Below are positions 25,284 to 33,586 of a stretch of DNA of 64,000 bases, piece after piece. The notes under the pieces were generated by a model. It was not told the DNA's origin. It ran no database searches and saw only the letters and a program-made list of their open reading frames with translations. This DNA is from Butyrivibrio sp. WCD3002. GTDB lineage: Bacteria > Bacillota > Clostridia > Lachnospirales > Lachnospiraceae. The stretch is taken from positions 1 through 64,000 of the forward strand of contig NZ_AUJO01000013.1 in assembly GCF_000424265.1 (NCBI RefSeq), in the 5' to 3' direction. Numbering within the stretch: the stretch's first letter is position 1; the number at the start of each line of letters is the position of its first letter. The position numbers were made by a program, and so were the translations under genes.

Positions 25284-26762
25284 TCACTCATCAGCAGGAA
25301 GCGGCAGTCTGATAATGACTTCGCACCCTTTTCCCGGGCCTTCGCTCTTTATGTCCACAACATCCGGTCTTTCCGAAAACAGTCTGAGCCGCGAGATAAC
25401 GTTGTCCATTCCGATTCCGTTGTGCTCATATTGCTCTTCTTTGTGGGCAAAGCTTCCGCCAAGGATCTTGTCGATATCCTCCTGGCTTATACCTTTTCCG
25501 TTATCGCCGATACTGATGCAGACATTGCTGTCCTCTCTGTAGACCTTGAGCTTAATAACACCTTTATCACCCATCTCTCTGATGCCGTGATTTACGGCGT
25601 TTTCAACGATTGGCTGCAGGGTCATAGAGGGCATCGCAGTCTTAAGAAGGCGCTTATCCACCTGTTTTTCATATTTGATGTCCCCTGAAAAACGGACGTT
25701 AAGGATCTGGATGTAGTTATCAACGAGGGTTACTTCCTCTTTTATGGTAACCTCTGTCTCCTGATTTTTAACATTGTATCTGAAAAAGTCAGCCACAGTC
25801 TGGACATACTCATAGGTCTTGTCCGCACCTTCCATCATGGCAAGCTGAGCTCCTGCATTTAATGTGTTGAAAAGGAAGTGTGGATTGATCTGCGCCTGCA
25901 GATATTTTAGCTGAGCATCCTTCAGGTGTGTCTCCATCATAAGCTCTTTTTCCTGGAGGTCACGCTCTTTTTCCATACTTTCCCTGAGTCGTACAATGTA
26001 CTCCTTGATGCTGACCACCATCTTGTTGAAGGCACCGATAACTATACCGATCTCGTCATGGTAGAGGGGCTCGGGAAGGTCTGTATCAAAGTTACCTGTT
26101 GCGACTTCATCCGCAGAATCTGCGAGGTCCTTAAGCGGCCTTATGAGCATGCCTACGATGATTATGATGCTTATGATGTTTCCTATCATAACGAGAGTAA
26201 GAACAGCCACGCTGACCAGCTCGAAGGTTCTGAATGCGCTGGCTAGCTCGGTGTAGTGCTCTGAGTTACTGACAAACTGCTCAATATTAAGACTTGAGAT
26301 ATAGGCATTTATGTAGTCATAAAGCTCAGTTGACTTCTCGTAGTGGTTTCTGTATTTTTCTACATTTCGTCCGCGCTTGGCTTCAATTGTGAGAGATACT
26401 TCACTTAAGTAATTCTCTGACATGTACTTGATATTACGTCTCATGCGGCTAAAGGACTCATCCGTAACCTGAACGCCTATGGCTTCCGACAGATTCTGGA
26501 ATTTCTGCGCACTGTTATAGTAGTTTTCCAGGGAATCAGTGGTCTTGGAGCTAAGGTAAACGGTCATGGAATCCTGTACGTCCGCTATAGCCTCGGAGAG
26601 GGCATTCAGCTGTCTGTTGTCGTGATAAACCATCTCCATTTCCTGAGCCATGATGTTGATCCCGAAAATCAGGAAAATATTAACTATGAAAATTAGTATA
26701 TTGGCACCCATGTAGATGCCTACGATTTTTTTCTGAAGAGGGAGGTTAAAGAATCTATTCAT
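25284..26762 (-). CDS. LytS/YesM-type sensor histidine kinase
   Basis: A 492-aa membrane kinase. It has a membrane helix at about 12-35, an extracellular helical domain up to about 185, a second helix at about 190-215, and a HAMP domain. Next is the His_kinase core with QAQINPHFLFNTLNA (phospho-acceptor His, followed by FLFN) and a HATPase domain with NAVNHGI and GIGMDNV. The family phosphorylates YesN-type regulators. It overlaps the upstream anchored binding-protein gene by 8 bases, so the three proteins likely form one sensory unit. Confidence 0.92.
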   Translation of the reverse strand: MNRFFNLPLQKKIVGIYMGANILIFIVNIFLIFGINIMAQEMEMVYHDNRQLNALSEAIADVQDSMTVYLSSKTTDSLENYYNSAQKFQNLSEAIGVQVTDESFSRMRRNIKYMSENYLSEVSLTIEAKRGRNVEKYRNHYEKSTELYDYINAYISSLNIEQFVSNSEHYTELASAFRTFELVSVAVLTLVMIGNIISIIIIVGMLIRPLKDLADSADEVATGNFDTDLPEPLYHDEIGIVIGAFNKMVVSIKEYIVRLRESMEKERDLQEKELMMETHLKDAQLKYLQAQINPHFLFNTLNAGAQLAMMEGADKTYEYVQTVADFFRYNVKNQETEVTIKEEVTLVDNYIQILNVRFSGDIKYEKQVDKRLLKTAMPSMTLQPIVENAVNHGIREMGDKGVIKLKVYREDSNVCISIGDNGKGISQEDIDKILGGSFAHKEEQYEHNGIGMDNVISRLRLFSERPDVVDIKSEGPGKGCEVIIRLPLPADE

Positions 26763-27846
26763 CTATCTCCTCCTTTTTCAGGAAATCAGCCACATTGCTG
26801 CCATTAATAAGTGTTACATCCGCTGTAAAATACTGGCTGGTGGTACCAAATTCATGGTAGTCACTAAGGGCTTCCACGCAGTACTGGCCCATCTGCGCCG
26901 TATCAATTGAAATAGTGGCATAAACTATGCCTTTATCTATGGCACTTACGATTGATTCAGAGTCATAATATCCAAGGATGCTGACATCTCCAACTTTATT
27001 AAAATCAACTACCGCCTGATAAGCACAGACAGTGTTCAGCTCATTAAGGCAGATGATCACGTCAGGGATTTTTTCATTAAGGAAAATATCTCTGATGGAT
27101 TCCTCAACCGAGAAGGCATTTTTATTATCAACAGGCACAACCGAGATGTTGAACTCGGAATTCGTGGCATTTTCCTGGCTAAGAGTTTCCTGTAGCGCAG
27201 AAATGATGATGTTCTGACCGCTGTCCTGAGCGTCGGTATTAACGAGCACGGTTACCTCCATGCTCTTTCTCTGCTTCATTTTCTCAGAGTCTTTGAAGTC
27301 CTCGCGGCGTTTTTCCTTGATGATGTTGAAAACCTGTCTGCCGTACTCACGTCCGATGTTATAACTTCCGACACCCACAAAGCTGATTCTTCCTGAGTGG
27401 GTATTATCTCCGTAAAGAGTTACCACCGGGATCCCTTCCTCAGTGGCCTCGTTTATCAGGCTTGTCATCTCATCGCTTTCGTTGGCGTAAACGATTATTC
27501 CGTCAACCTTAGATGCGATTGCCATTTTCATAAGCTCCTCGCAGCTGTATTGACGGTCCAAATTCTCGCCAAGAAGATCTATATAGATGCTCTGCTCTTT
27601 TGCCGCTTCAAAAGCGCCTTTATATACAGACTTCCAGAAGTCCGCCTTGTAATTATCCGTTATCATGACATAGTATCTGTCATACTCGTTTACTTCACCG
27701 GCTTTTCTGAAGTCTTCCATATAAAAACGAAAAACAAGTGCTCCTACCACCAGCGTAGCTATGGTAAAAAGCACAGTTGAGAAGAGCAGAAAATTGTGCC
27801 CATGCATTTTCTTATTCGATTTTTCGGAAGATGTATGTGTACTCAT
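26755..27846 (-). CDS. Membrane-anchored sugar-binding sensor protein
   Basis: A 363-aa type 1 periplasmic-binding-protein fold with an uncleaved N-terminal membrane anchor (about residues 19-41) instead of a lipobox. Its body begins YVMITDNYKADFWKSVYKGA and continues with KVDGIIVYANESDEM, IPVVTLYGDN and ILGYYDSESI, like sugar-binding proteins of the RbsB type. The binding site is less conserved than in true transport proteins. Encoded first, overlapping the histidine kinase by 8 bases. In Clostridium beijerinckii a membrane-linked XylF works with LytS to sense xylose; this protein fits the same role, inferred from order and topology. Confidence 0.82.
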   Translation of the reverse strand: MSTHTSSEKSNKKMHGHNFLLFSTVLFTIATLVVGALVFRFYMEDFRKAGEVNEYDRYYVMITDNYKADFWKSVYKGAFEAAKEQSIYIDLLGENLDRQYSCEELMKMAIASKVDGIIVYANESDEMTSLINEATEEGIPVVTLYGDNTHSGRISFVGVGSYNIGREYGRQVFNIIKEKRREDFKDSEKMKQRKSMEVTVLVNTDAQDSGQNIIISALQETLSQENATNSEFNISVVPVDNKNAFSVEESIRDIFLNEKIPDVIICLNELNTVCAYQAVVDFNKVGDVSILGYYDSESIVSAIDKGIVYATISIDTAQMGQYCVEALSDYHEFGTTSQYFTADVTLINGSNVADFLKKEEIDE

Positions 27847-27907
27847 ACTCAGAATTTTAGCAGATTTTGAGATGTTTGTTTACTGTTTGAAATATTGATG
27901 CTGCAAA

Positions 27908-29284
27908 TTAGTCTGTCATGACTTTGGTTTTCCCGGTATCCCAAAGAGCAAGACGAATAAGGAACAGTGTTCCTCTTACGCAAAGCTCCGTGCACATGGC
28001 AATCCACGCGCCTTTTAAACCATACCTTGCACCAAGAAAATACGCCAAAGGAATTCTTACAGCCCACACACTCATAAGGTTAAGAATACTTGAAAGAAGG
28101 GTCTCTCCGGCCCCTCTGAAAACTCCGGCCGCCACAATAGAAGCGCCGTAAAGGGGCTCAGCAAAGGCTTCTATTCTAAGTATCTGGGTTCCCATTCTTC
28201 TAATCTCTGCATCAGGTGTAAGGATACCTATCATGAAGGGTGCAAAAATCCACATAAGAACTGCACTTGCTCCCATGATAAGCATTCCAAGAATAACAGC
28301 CATCCAGCCAAGTCTTTTTGCAAGCTCTTTTCTTCTGGCACCGATGCACTGACCAACGATTGTTGTGGCAGCTACGCCGATACCAAATCCCGGCATGTAG
28401 CAGAGGCCTTCTGCAGTTATGGAAAATGAGTTTGCCGCAACAGATACAGTTCCAAAGGGAGATACTATTCTGGTAAATGCAACGTATGCAAATCCCATTA
28501 TGATGTTGTCTATAGCAACAGGAATGGCTATTTTGAGGGAAGCGGGCAGCTCTCTTTCGGCAAATCCCATAAAGCCTGCCGTATCTTTTTCTTTTCTGCC
28601 TGTAAGGTGCAGGGCAGGTGACTTTACAAGAAGTATATAGAGCATCACCGTCGCAATTATCACAAAGGATAGCGCCGTACCAAGGGCTGCTCCGGTAACT
28701 CCAAGCCTGGGAATGAAAATCGCATTAAAAACAACGTCCAACGCACACATTACCACATTCAAAATGCTGGGAATGCGAATATTTCCGCTGGACTGAATCA
28801 TACCCTGAGACGCGAAAAGCAGCTCTCTTGCAGGAATTGAAAGGGCATAGATAAGGAAATATGACGATGCATCCTTCCTTATGGCGATGTCGCCACCCAT
28901 CCATGTGGGTAGGTAACTGCTTACCAGAACACCTATAGCCATAATGAAAATACTGAAAATAAGGGAGCATACAAGCCCCCATTTTACTATGACTCTGGCA
29001 CCTGCTTCGTCCTTTGCACCTATCCTGTGGGCAACGCACACAGAAAAGCCCATGGCAGCCGCTGTAATAATTCCTCCTACAAGCCAGGTGGTACTGGAAA
29101 CCAGACCTATGGATGCAGATGCATTAGCCCCAAGGTGTCCTACCATGGATGCATCTATGTACTGCATAATTATTGAAGATATTTGCGCAAGAATGGCAGG
29201 AAGACTGAGCTTTAATATCAGCGCAGCCTCCTGCCTGGTTGTTAATTTCTGGCCATTTCTTATGGCCGCTAAAATTTCACTCAT
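27908..29284 (-). CDS. MATE family efflux transporter (minus strand)
   Basis: A 458-aa membrane protein with 12 predicted helices in two similar halves. The N-terminal half has the motif LPAILAQISSIIMQYIDASMV, with the conserved MxD pattern of MATE transporters, then GLVSSTTWLVGGI. The second half repeats the pattern. It uses a sodium or proton gradient to export drugs or metabolites. It precedes the anchored binding-protein gene by 61 bases without a visible terminator, so read-through is possible. A 32-codon ORF lies just upstream. Confidence 0.88.
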   Translation of the reverse strand: MSEILAAIRNGQKLTTRQEAALILKLSLPAILAQISSIIMQYIDASMVGHLGANASASIGLVSSTTWLVGGIITAAAMGFSVCVAHRIGAKDEAGARVIVKWGLVCSLIFSIFIMAIGVLVSSYLPTWMGGDIAIRKDASSYFLIYALSIPARELLFASQGMIQSSGNIRIPSILNVVMCALDVVFNAIFIPRLGVTGAALGTALSFVIIATVMLYILLVKSPALHLTGRKEKDTAGFMGFAERELPASLKIAIPVAIDNIIMGFAYVAFTRIVSPFGTVSVAANSFSITAEGLCYMPGFGIGVAATTIVGQCIGARRKELAKRLGWMAVILGMLIMGASAVLMWIFAPFMIGILTPDAEIRRMGTQILRIEAFAEPLYGASIVAAGVFRGAGETLLSSILNLMSVWAVRIPLAYFLGARYGLKGAWIAMCTELCVRGTLFLIRLALWDTGKTKVMTD

Positions 29285-29295
29285 TTTATCATCAC

Positions 29296-29394
29296 TTATT
29301 TATCTAATATTTCCGCTGCTTCTTTCATCAGCTCTATGATGGGCAGATGCTGAGGGCATACGCTCTTTGGCATAGTGCTTAAATCAATAGCCAT
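29296..29394 (-). CDS. Putative 32-residue ORF with single Cys, upstream of MATE gene
   Basis: Starts with ATG after a good SD (AAGGGAGAAAAATT) and ends 11 bases before the MATE start. The peptide contains MPKSVCPQHLPIIELMKEA, which resembles the last CPQHL-type cluster segment of aldo/keto reductases with a 4Fe-4S domain; the other cysteines are missing. It may be a leader/uORF or a remnant of such a reductase. No ordinary function is visible. Confidence 0.4.
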   Translation of the reverse strand: MAIDLSTMPKSVCPQHLPIIELMKEAAEILDK

Positions 29395-29660
29395 AATTTT
29401 TCTCCCTTCAAGTGCTATACCTACTATAAAACATGAATTTCGCAGTGCTTTGCCAAACGCACATAAATCCAATTTTCATGATATCAGTATTTAAATTTCC
29501 ATACTTCTTACACTTTGAAATATGAGTTATCATTTTTTGATAAATTTATATGAAACAAAAAATAATAATCTGTCATGTCAAAAACTCAGTTGAATACTTG
29601 TTCACATCAATATAGAATATAAGCTTGTTACAAAAAACTAAAAATGTAAGGAATAAAATT

Positions 29661-30989
29661 TTGAAAACAAATAATATGACTTCAGGAAACAGTATGAAGC
29701 AGATTGTACTGTTTTTCCTGCCACTTCTTTTTGGAAATCTTTTCCAGCAGGTCTACAGCCTGGTGGATAGCATAATTGTAGGAAAAGGTATCGGCGATAA
29801 GGCACTTGCTGCAGTCGGAGCTTCCGGCACTTTGAATTTTCTCATATTGGGATTTGTTGTCGGACTTACAAGAGGCTTTGGAATCAGCTTTTCCCAGTCA
29901 TTTGGCAAAGGCGATTCAAAGCTTCTTCGCGGATATATACTGGCTGCGCAGTTTATTAGCTCTGGCATGAGCATTGTATTTACAATATTATGCCTGATGG
30001 CTCTAAAGAGTATGCTCATTTTTCTAAACACCCCGTCAGATATTTTTGATGATGCCTATAGCTATTTTGCAGTTATTCTGATGGGAATAATTGTAACTGT
30101 GCTTAACAATCTTGCGATTACCATACTTCAGTCTCTTGGAGATAGCAAAACACCTCTTACAGCCATGATAATTTCATCCATAACAAATATCCTTCTGGAT
30201 ATTCTACTTGTTATAGTTTTCCATTTTGGAGTTGTTGGCGCAGCTATAGCCACTGTCATAGCTCAAGCTGTCTCATATATATACTGCCGTATTGGCCTTA
30301 GTAAGGTTCCTGTTCTGACAGACGAGGATAAAGCAGGTAAGGGATTCCTTGTTTTGCCGCAGTCTGACCTGTGTATTGAGCTTTTGAAAATAGGCCTTCC
30401 TGTCGCATTTATGAATTCTGTAACTGCTGCCGGCGGAATGATCCTACAATATTTCGTAAACCTCATGGGAAGCGCCTACGTTGCCGCTTATTCAGTCTGC
30501 ATGAAGTTCGCCGGACTGTTTGAACAGTTTGGAATCTCCGTAGGTCTTGCCATTCTTACTTTTGTCGGTCAAAACAAAGGTGCCGGTAAATATGACAGAA
30601 TACGTAAGGGTGTATTGCAGGGACTTTTTCTGTCCATCATCGTAAACATTCCTCTTGCCCTTATTCAGATCATAATCCCCGGATTGATATCAAGGCTTAT
30701 GCTAAGTGACCCTGTCACCATCGGATATTGCAGCGAATTCATGCCCATTCTCGGAATAAGCCTTTTCGCCCTTGGCTGGCTTTTTGTATTTCGTTATGCC
30801 GTGCAGGGGCTTGGAAACACTGTTGTTCCCATGTTTTCGGGATTTCTCGAGGTTGCCATGCGCCTTGGATTCGGCTTTACCCTGGGCAGAATGTCCTTTA
30901 GAGGGATCGCCGTATCTGAAGTCTCAGCATGGATAGGCGCCTTTATAATGCTGGCTGTGACTTATTTTGTACTGATGAGAAAAGCGTAA
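29661..30989 (+). CDS. MATE family efflux transporter (plus strand)
   Basis: A 442-aa membrane protein of the same class as the neighbouring MATE gene but clearly different in sequence. It has 12 helices; early motifs are FFLPLLFGNLFQQVYSLVDSI and LTRGFGISFSQSFGKGD. The most likely start is TTG at 29661, eight bases after an AAGGA SD; the ATG at 29676 is possible. It is transcribed divergently from the other MATE gene, with 266 bases between it and the 32-codon ORF. Substrate unknown. Confidence 0.85.
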   Translation: MKTNNMTSGNSMKQIVLFFLPLLFGNLFQQVYSLVDSIIVGKGIGDKALAAVGASGTLNFLILGFVVGLTRGFGISFSQSFGKGDSKLLRGYILAAQFISSGMSIVFTILCLMALKSMLIFLNTPSDIFDDAYSYFAVILMGIIVTVLNNLAITILQSLGDSKTPLTAMIISSITNILLDILLVIVFHFGVVGAAIATVIAQAVSYIYCRIGLSKVPVLTDEDKAGKGFLVLPQSDLCIELLKIGLPVAFMNSVTAAGGMILQYFVNLMGSAYVAAYSVCMKFAGLFEQFGISVGLAILTFVGQNKGAGKYDRIRKGVLQGLFLSIIVNIPLALIQIIIPGLISRLMLSDPVTIGYCSEFMPILGISLFALGWLFVFRYAVQGLGNTVVPMFSGFLEVAMRLGFGFTLGRMSFRGIAVSEVSAWIGAFIMLAVTYFVLMRKA

Positions 30990-31002
30990 TGAGGTCTACA
31001 TG

Positions 31003-31160
31003 TTATACACAAAATGAAGTGATTGCTATATCAACATAGCCATCGACCTTTTCCCTACTTAAAAGAACAACCGTCTCGACATGTGTTCTAATGTACAAAC
31101 CAAAGTAACAAAGAAAAAGAACGAGCAACCCGCACACTGTAACATGATCCGCGGTAAAAA
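31003..31160 (-). pseudogene. Remnant of the RlmD C-terminal extension domain
   Basis: The minus-strand frame reads ...RTHVETVVLLSREKVDGYVDI and then ends. The same HVETV-LLS sequence is found in intact rlmD at about 33.9 kb, where it is followed by a C-terminal extension. No start codon or upstream methyltransferase domain is present. A related stretch (FTADHV and FTADNV) appears twice in this region (31150 and 31215). This looks like the scar of a mobile element or of recombination at the rlmD 3' end. The remaining sequence up to 31352 holds no credible gene. Confidence 0.5.
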
Positions 31161-31352
31161 CCCGTTCCCAAAGAATTCTTTCTTACGCAGCAGCATCAAT
31201 CAGGATCTTGACATTATCCGCTGTGAAAACATAAAAACATTTGGATGGGCGGCGTATCCATCATATCAGATTCCACTTAGGGAGCGCAGGGTGCCTTTCC
31301 TGCTCGTCAAATGTTCTTATATCCGGAGTATAACATCAGATATTTCGCGTAG

Positions 31353-31718
31353 TCAAGTGGTTTTAACGAGCCTTCCTGACCTTATGTAAGAATCAAGCTT
31401 TGCCTCCTTTATGTCAAACATTGTGGCTACATAATACCTATTTTTCTTTACATCAAGTTTTATAGTGATAAAAATGTTGTCCTTATAGCATTTCACCATC
31501 TCGAGTACACTTCCATTTAAGCCTATATAATCCGGGTTTGTAATAATATCCGGCAAATAATCATAATATTTCGCAGCTTGAAAATGTTGTCTCTTAATCA
31601 GATGAGCAAGAAGTCCCTTAGAGCGAAAAATAATAAAAGCATCATAATCAGTATCCAAATACCGATTAAGCTCAGTATTAAATCGAGCTACCGCAATCAA
31701 CTTATCTTTCTTCCCCAT
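31353..31718 (-). CDS. Small BECR/PBECR-type nuclease-like protein (toxin candidate)
   Basis: A 121-aa soluble protein; the ATG at 31718 follows the upstream stop after one base and has a GGGG SD six bases before. It ends in RYYVATMFDIKEAKLDSYIRSGRLVKT. That ending and LPDIITNPDYIGLNG resemble the phage Barnase-EndoU-ColicinE5-RelE-like nuclease (PBECR) families, in which a beta-sheet core ends in SGR/K motifs. Likely catalytic residues (His61, the tail Ser and Arg) cannot be assigned with certainty. Encoded last in an operon with an unknown 315-aa protein and divergent from an XRE regulator, as toxin or prophage-conflict genes often are. I infer an RNase toxin; it might also be a harmless metabolic relative. 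Confidence 0.6.
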   Translation of the reverse strand: MGKKDKLIAVARFNTELNRYLDTDYDAFIIFRSKGLLAHLIKRQHFQAAKYYDYLPDIITNPDYIGLNGSVLEMVKCYKDNIFITIKLDVKKNRYYVATMFDIKEAKLDSYIRSGRLVKTT

Positions 31719-31719
31719 G

Positions 31720-32667
31720 TCAAGCCCCAATTTCAGCTTTAGTCAAGATTACGTTTCGTCTCCAGTCTACTATCCCCGGTATCAACACAATTTTTGCAAT
31801 ATTACCATTTGATAATAGATTCATTGCTATATCCTTGTTAATTCCTAAAGACACACCTGGCTTATCACAATACAACCAATCCCCTTCATCATCAAAATCA
31901 ACCTTATTGAGCGTCCATATTAAATTCTCTAATATATTGAACTTTCTAAAGTCTCTGCCAAGTTTCACATCACTAATCTTAACATTATCGAAATCTGTAT
32001 CGTCACAATATTCTTTCCAATATACTTCACCCGATAACACTCCGAAATCTGTATAGATATATTCGTCATCAAATAGAATCTCTTTAATACAGTTCTCACC
32101 TATAATAAACGCTAATAAACCGACAGAACCTCTCTCACATACGGTCAAAAATTGCAATTCTAGTCCGTTTTCAGCAATGCTATTCATATTGATGAATGCC
32201 GGATCTTTTAATTCCTGAAGTTTTTTATTATAAGATTTTAAGGATGAACTCCTGCTCTCAAAAGATTTGCTAATTCTTTTAATCTCATCAGGGATATCAT
32301 TTTTGTTTATGAAATCATCAATATTGCTATATCCCGATTGATATGCCTGGTGTTCAAGTAATTCCTTTGCCAGCATATACTTTATTGGGTAAAGTTTGCA
32401 ATAATTGTTTATCCGACACTCTAACGTTTCGACATATGTTATCTGCATATTAACTTCCGATCTATTATGCCTGCAATTAAGAAGATTATTGTACTTGCTT
32501 TCCTCGATAAGCAGTCCATATTCATCAGATACCTCATATGCATCAGGGTTCTCTTTAATAAAGACCTGTTCTGAACTATATCCTAAGGCATTAATACAAT
32601 CTGCCATTCTCAGGTAAACTGTTTCATCTTTGATAATCCTATACTTAAAATCCATACGCCTATCCAT
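31720..32667 (-). CDS. Unknown 315-aa protein of the XRE/PBECR island
   Basis: I do not recognise this family. The protein has no signal or membrane helix. Residues 1-110 are rich in Tyr, Asn and Cys, 110-165 are helical and charged (KSFESRSSSLKSYNKKLQEL), and 165-315 are beta-rich and acidic (LFDDEYIYTDFGVLSGEVYW). The tail contains SLGINKDIAMNLLSNGNIAKI. It starts about 40 nt downstream of a consensus promoter under an operator, and its stop is one base from the nuclease-like gene. It is a natural candidate for the antitoxin/immunity partner or a structural subunit. DNA is AT-rich with many ATA/AGA codons, suggesting horizontal transfer. ATG at 32667 or 32655. Confidence 0.65.
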   Translation of the reverse strand: MDRRMDFKYRIIKDETVYLRMADCINALGYSSEQVFIKENPDAYEVSDEYGLLIEESKYNNLLNCRHNRSEVNMQITYVETLECRINNYCKLYPIKYMLAKELLEHQAYQSGYSNIDDFINKNDIPDEIKRISKSFESRSSSLKSYNKKLQELKDPAFINMNSIAENGLELQFLTVCERGSVGLLAFIIGENCIKEILFDDEYIYTDFGVLSGEVYWKEYCDDTDFDNVKISDVKLGRDFRKFNILENLIWTLNKVDFDDEGDWLYCDKPGVSLGINKDIAMNLLSNGNIAKIVLIPGIVDWRRNVILTKAEIGA

Positions 32668-32692
32668 TGAAAAATTTTACCCAATGCGTTAT

Positions 32693-32737
32693 AGTAACCA
32701 TTGGATAATGGTTATTATAAGTTATCCAATGGTTACT
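32693..32737. promoter_or_regulatory. Perfect inverted-repeat operator for the XRE regulator
   Basis: AGTAACCATTGGATAA (32693-32708) and TTATCCAATGGTTACT (32722-32737) are exact 16-bp inverted repeats 13 bases apart. One arm lies in the spacer of the minus-strand promoter and the other at its start site, so binding would block that promoter. Confidence 0.85.
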
Positions 32738-32742
32738 GTCAA
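32714..32742 (-). promoter_or_regulatory. Consensus SigA promoter of the 315-aa/nuclease operon
   Basis: TTGACA and TATAAT, both perfect, are 17 bases apart on the minus strand. A promoter this strong with an embedded operator suggests tight repression. Confidence 0.9.
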
Positions 32743-32762
32743 TAAATTATTGAGGTACAAAA

Positions 32763-33131
32763 ATGGAAAACCAATTAATTCCGGAACGTTTGAAAATGGC
32801 TCGTGAAAAACTCGGGATTACCATGGCCGAAGCATCCCGAAGACTAAACTTATCTAAAATAGGATATTGCAGATATGAATATGGAGAAAGAGTACCTTCA
32901 TATCAAACAGTAGAAGTAATTGCAAGATGCTTATGCACTTCTGTCGATTATCTTGTAGGTAAAACAGATGATATGTCCCCTGATTATCTTGTAATTAGTA
33001 AAAAAGATGCGCCTTATCTGTTTGAATTGGTGCAAAATGCCTATAGCTTTGATTCTGATACCCTGAAACGATTAATAACCTATAGCACAAGAATATGTGA
33101 ATCACAACTTACCTCCAAAACCGACAAATAA
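32763..33131 (+). CDS. XRE-family helix-turn-helix regulator
   Basis: A 122-aa repressor-like protein. Residues 7-62 are a Cro/CI-type HTH: RLKMAREKLGITMAEASRRL, then LNLSKIGYCRYEYGERVPSY and the typical ending VEVIARCLCTSVDYLVGKTD. The C-terminal 50 residues are helical and probably dimerise. Its ATG follows a GAGG SD (seven bases). It is divergent from the 315-aa/nuclease operon across 95 bases that hold a perfect 16-bp inverted repeat, its likely operator. Confidence 0.9.
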   Translation: MENQLIPERLKMAREKLGITMAEASRRLNLSKIGYCRYEYGERVPSYQTVEVIARCLCTSVDYLVGKTDDMSPDYLVISKKDAPYLFELVQNAYSFDSDTLKRLITYSTRICESQLTSKTDK

Positions 33132-33203
33132 TTTATCAGGCATGCCAACAAGCCCTGAAATATAGGCAGAATTCACCTCGCAGAATCTACTGCCTTCCAT
33201 CCG

Positions 33204-33235
33204 AACCTGTCGGAATTTCCAACAGGTTGATTTTT
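33204..33235 (+). terminator. Terminator of the XRE regulator gene
   Basis: AACCTGT and ACAGGTT form a 7-bp stem around an 11-base loop, followed by GATTTTT. Confidence 0.75.
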
Positions 33236-33243
33236 CATCTAAT

Positions 33244-33504
33244 TTGCTCTCTTCCACTTACCTTCTCTTGCTTTTTGCATCATTTGCGGATTTTTATGGA
33301 GTAACATCTGACTACCTTCTGGGACTGACTGAAAACAGAGAACAACATCCCTTTCCTGTAGATGAGCTCGGATTAGATGATGAAACTGTCGATTTATTGA
33401 AAAGCGGAAAGCTTAATGTTCGCTTAATTTGTGAAATGATTAAGCACCCGGATTTTATAAATTTTCTTTCAGACACGGAAAGGCGCACTCATACCTGCCA
33501 TTAG
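33244..33504 (+). pseudogene. Truncated XRE regulator (C-terminal part only)
   Basis: The frame encodes ADFYGVTSDYLLGLTENRE, the end of an XRE-type HTH domain, followed by the helical tail DELGLDDETVDLLKSGKLNV. The HTH itself is absent, and the preceding codons (from a TTG) are unrelated hydrophobic residues. No SD is visible. This is a decayed copy of a regulator related to the neighbouring intact one, left by rearrangement in the island. Confidence 0.6.
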
Positions 33505-33586
33505 TAAGTATAGAGTGCGTCTTTTCCTAGTTGTTTATTTCAAATGTATCATCTATATTGCACTTGAGAAAGAGTGGTCTTTGTGT

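Noticed and set aside
31081-31389. 102-codon plus-strand frame across the rlmD remnant
   Set aside because: Opposite strand encodes recognisable RlmD-like residues; this frame has no SD or family features.
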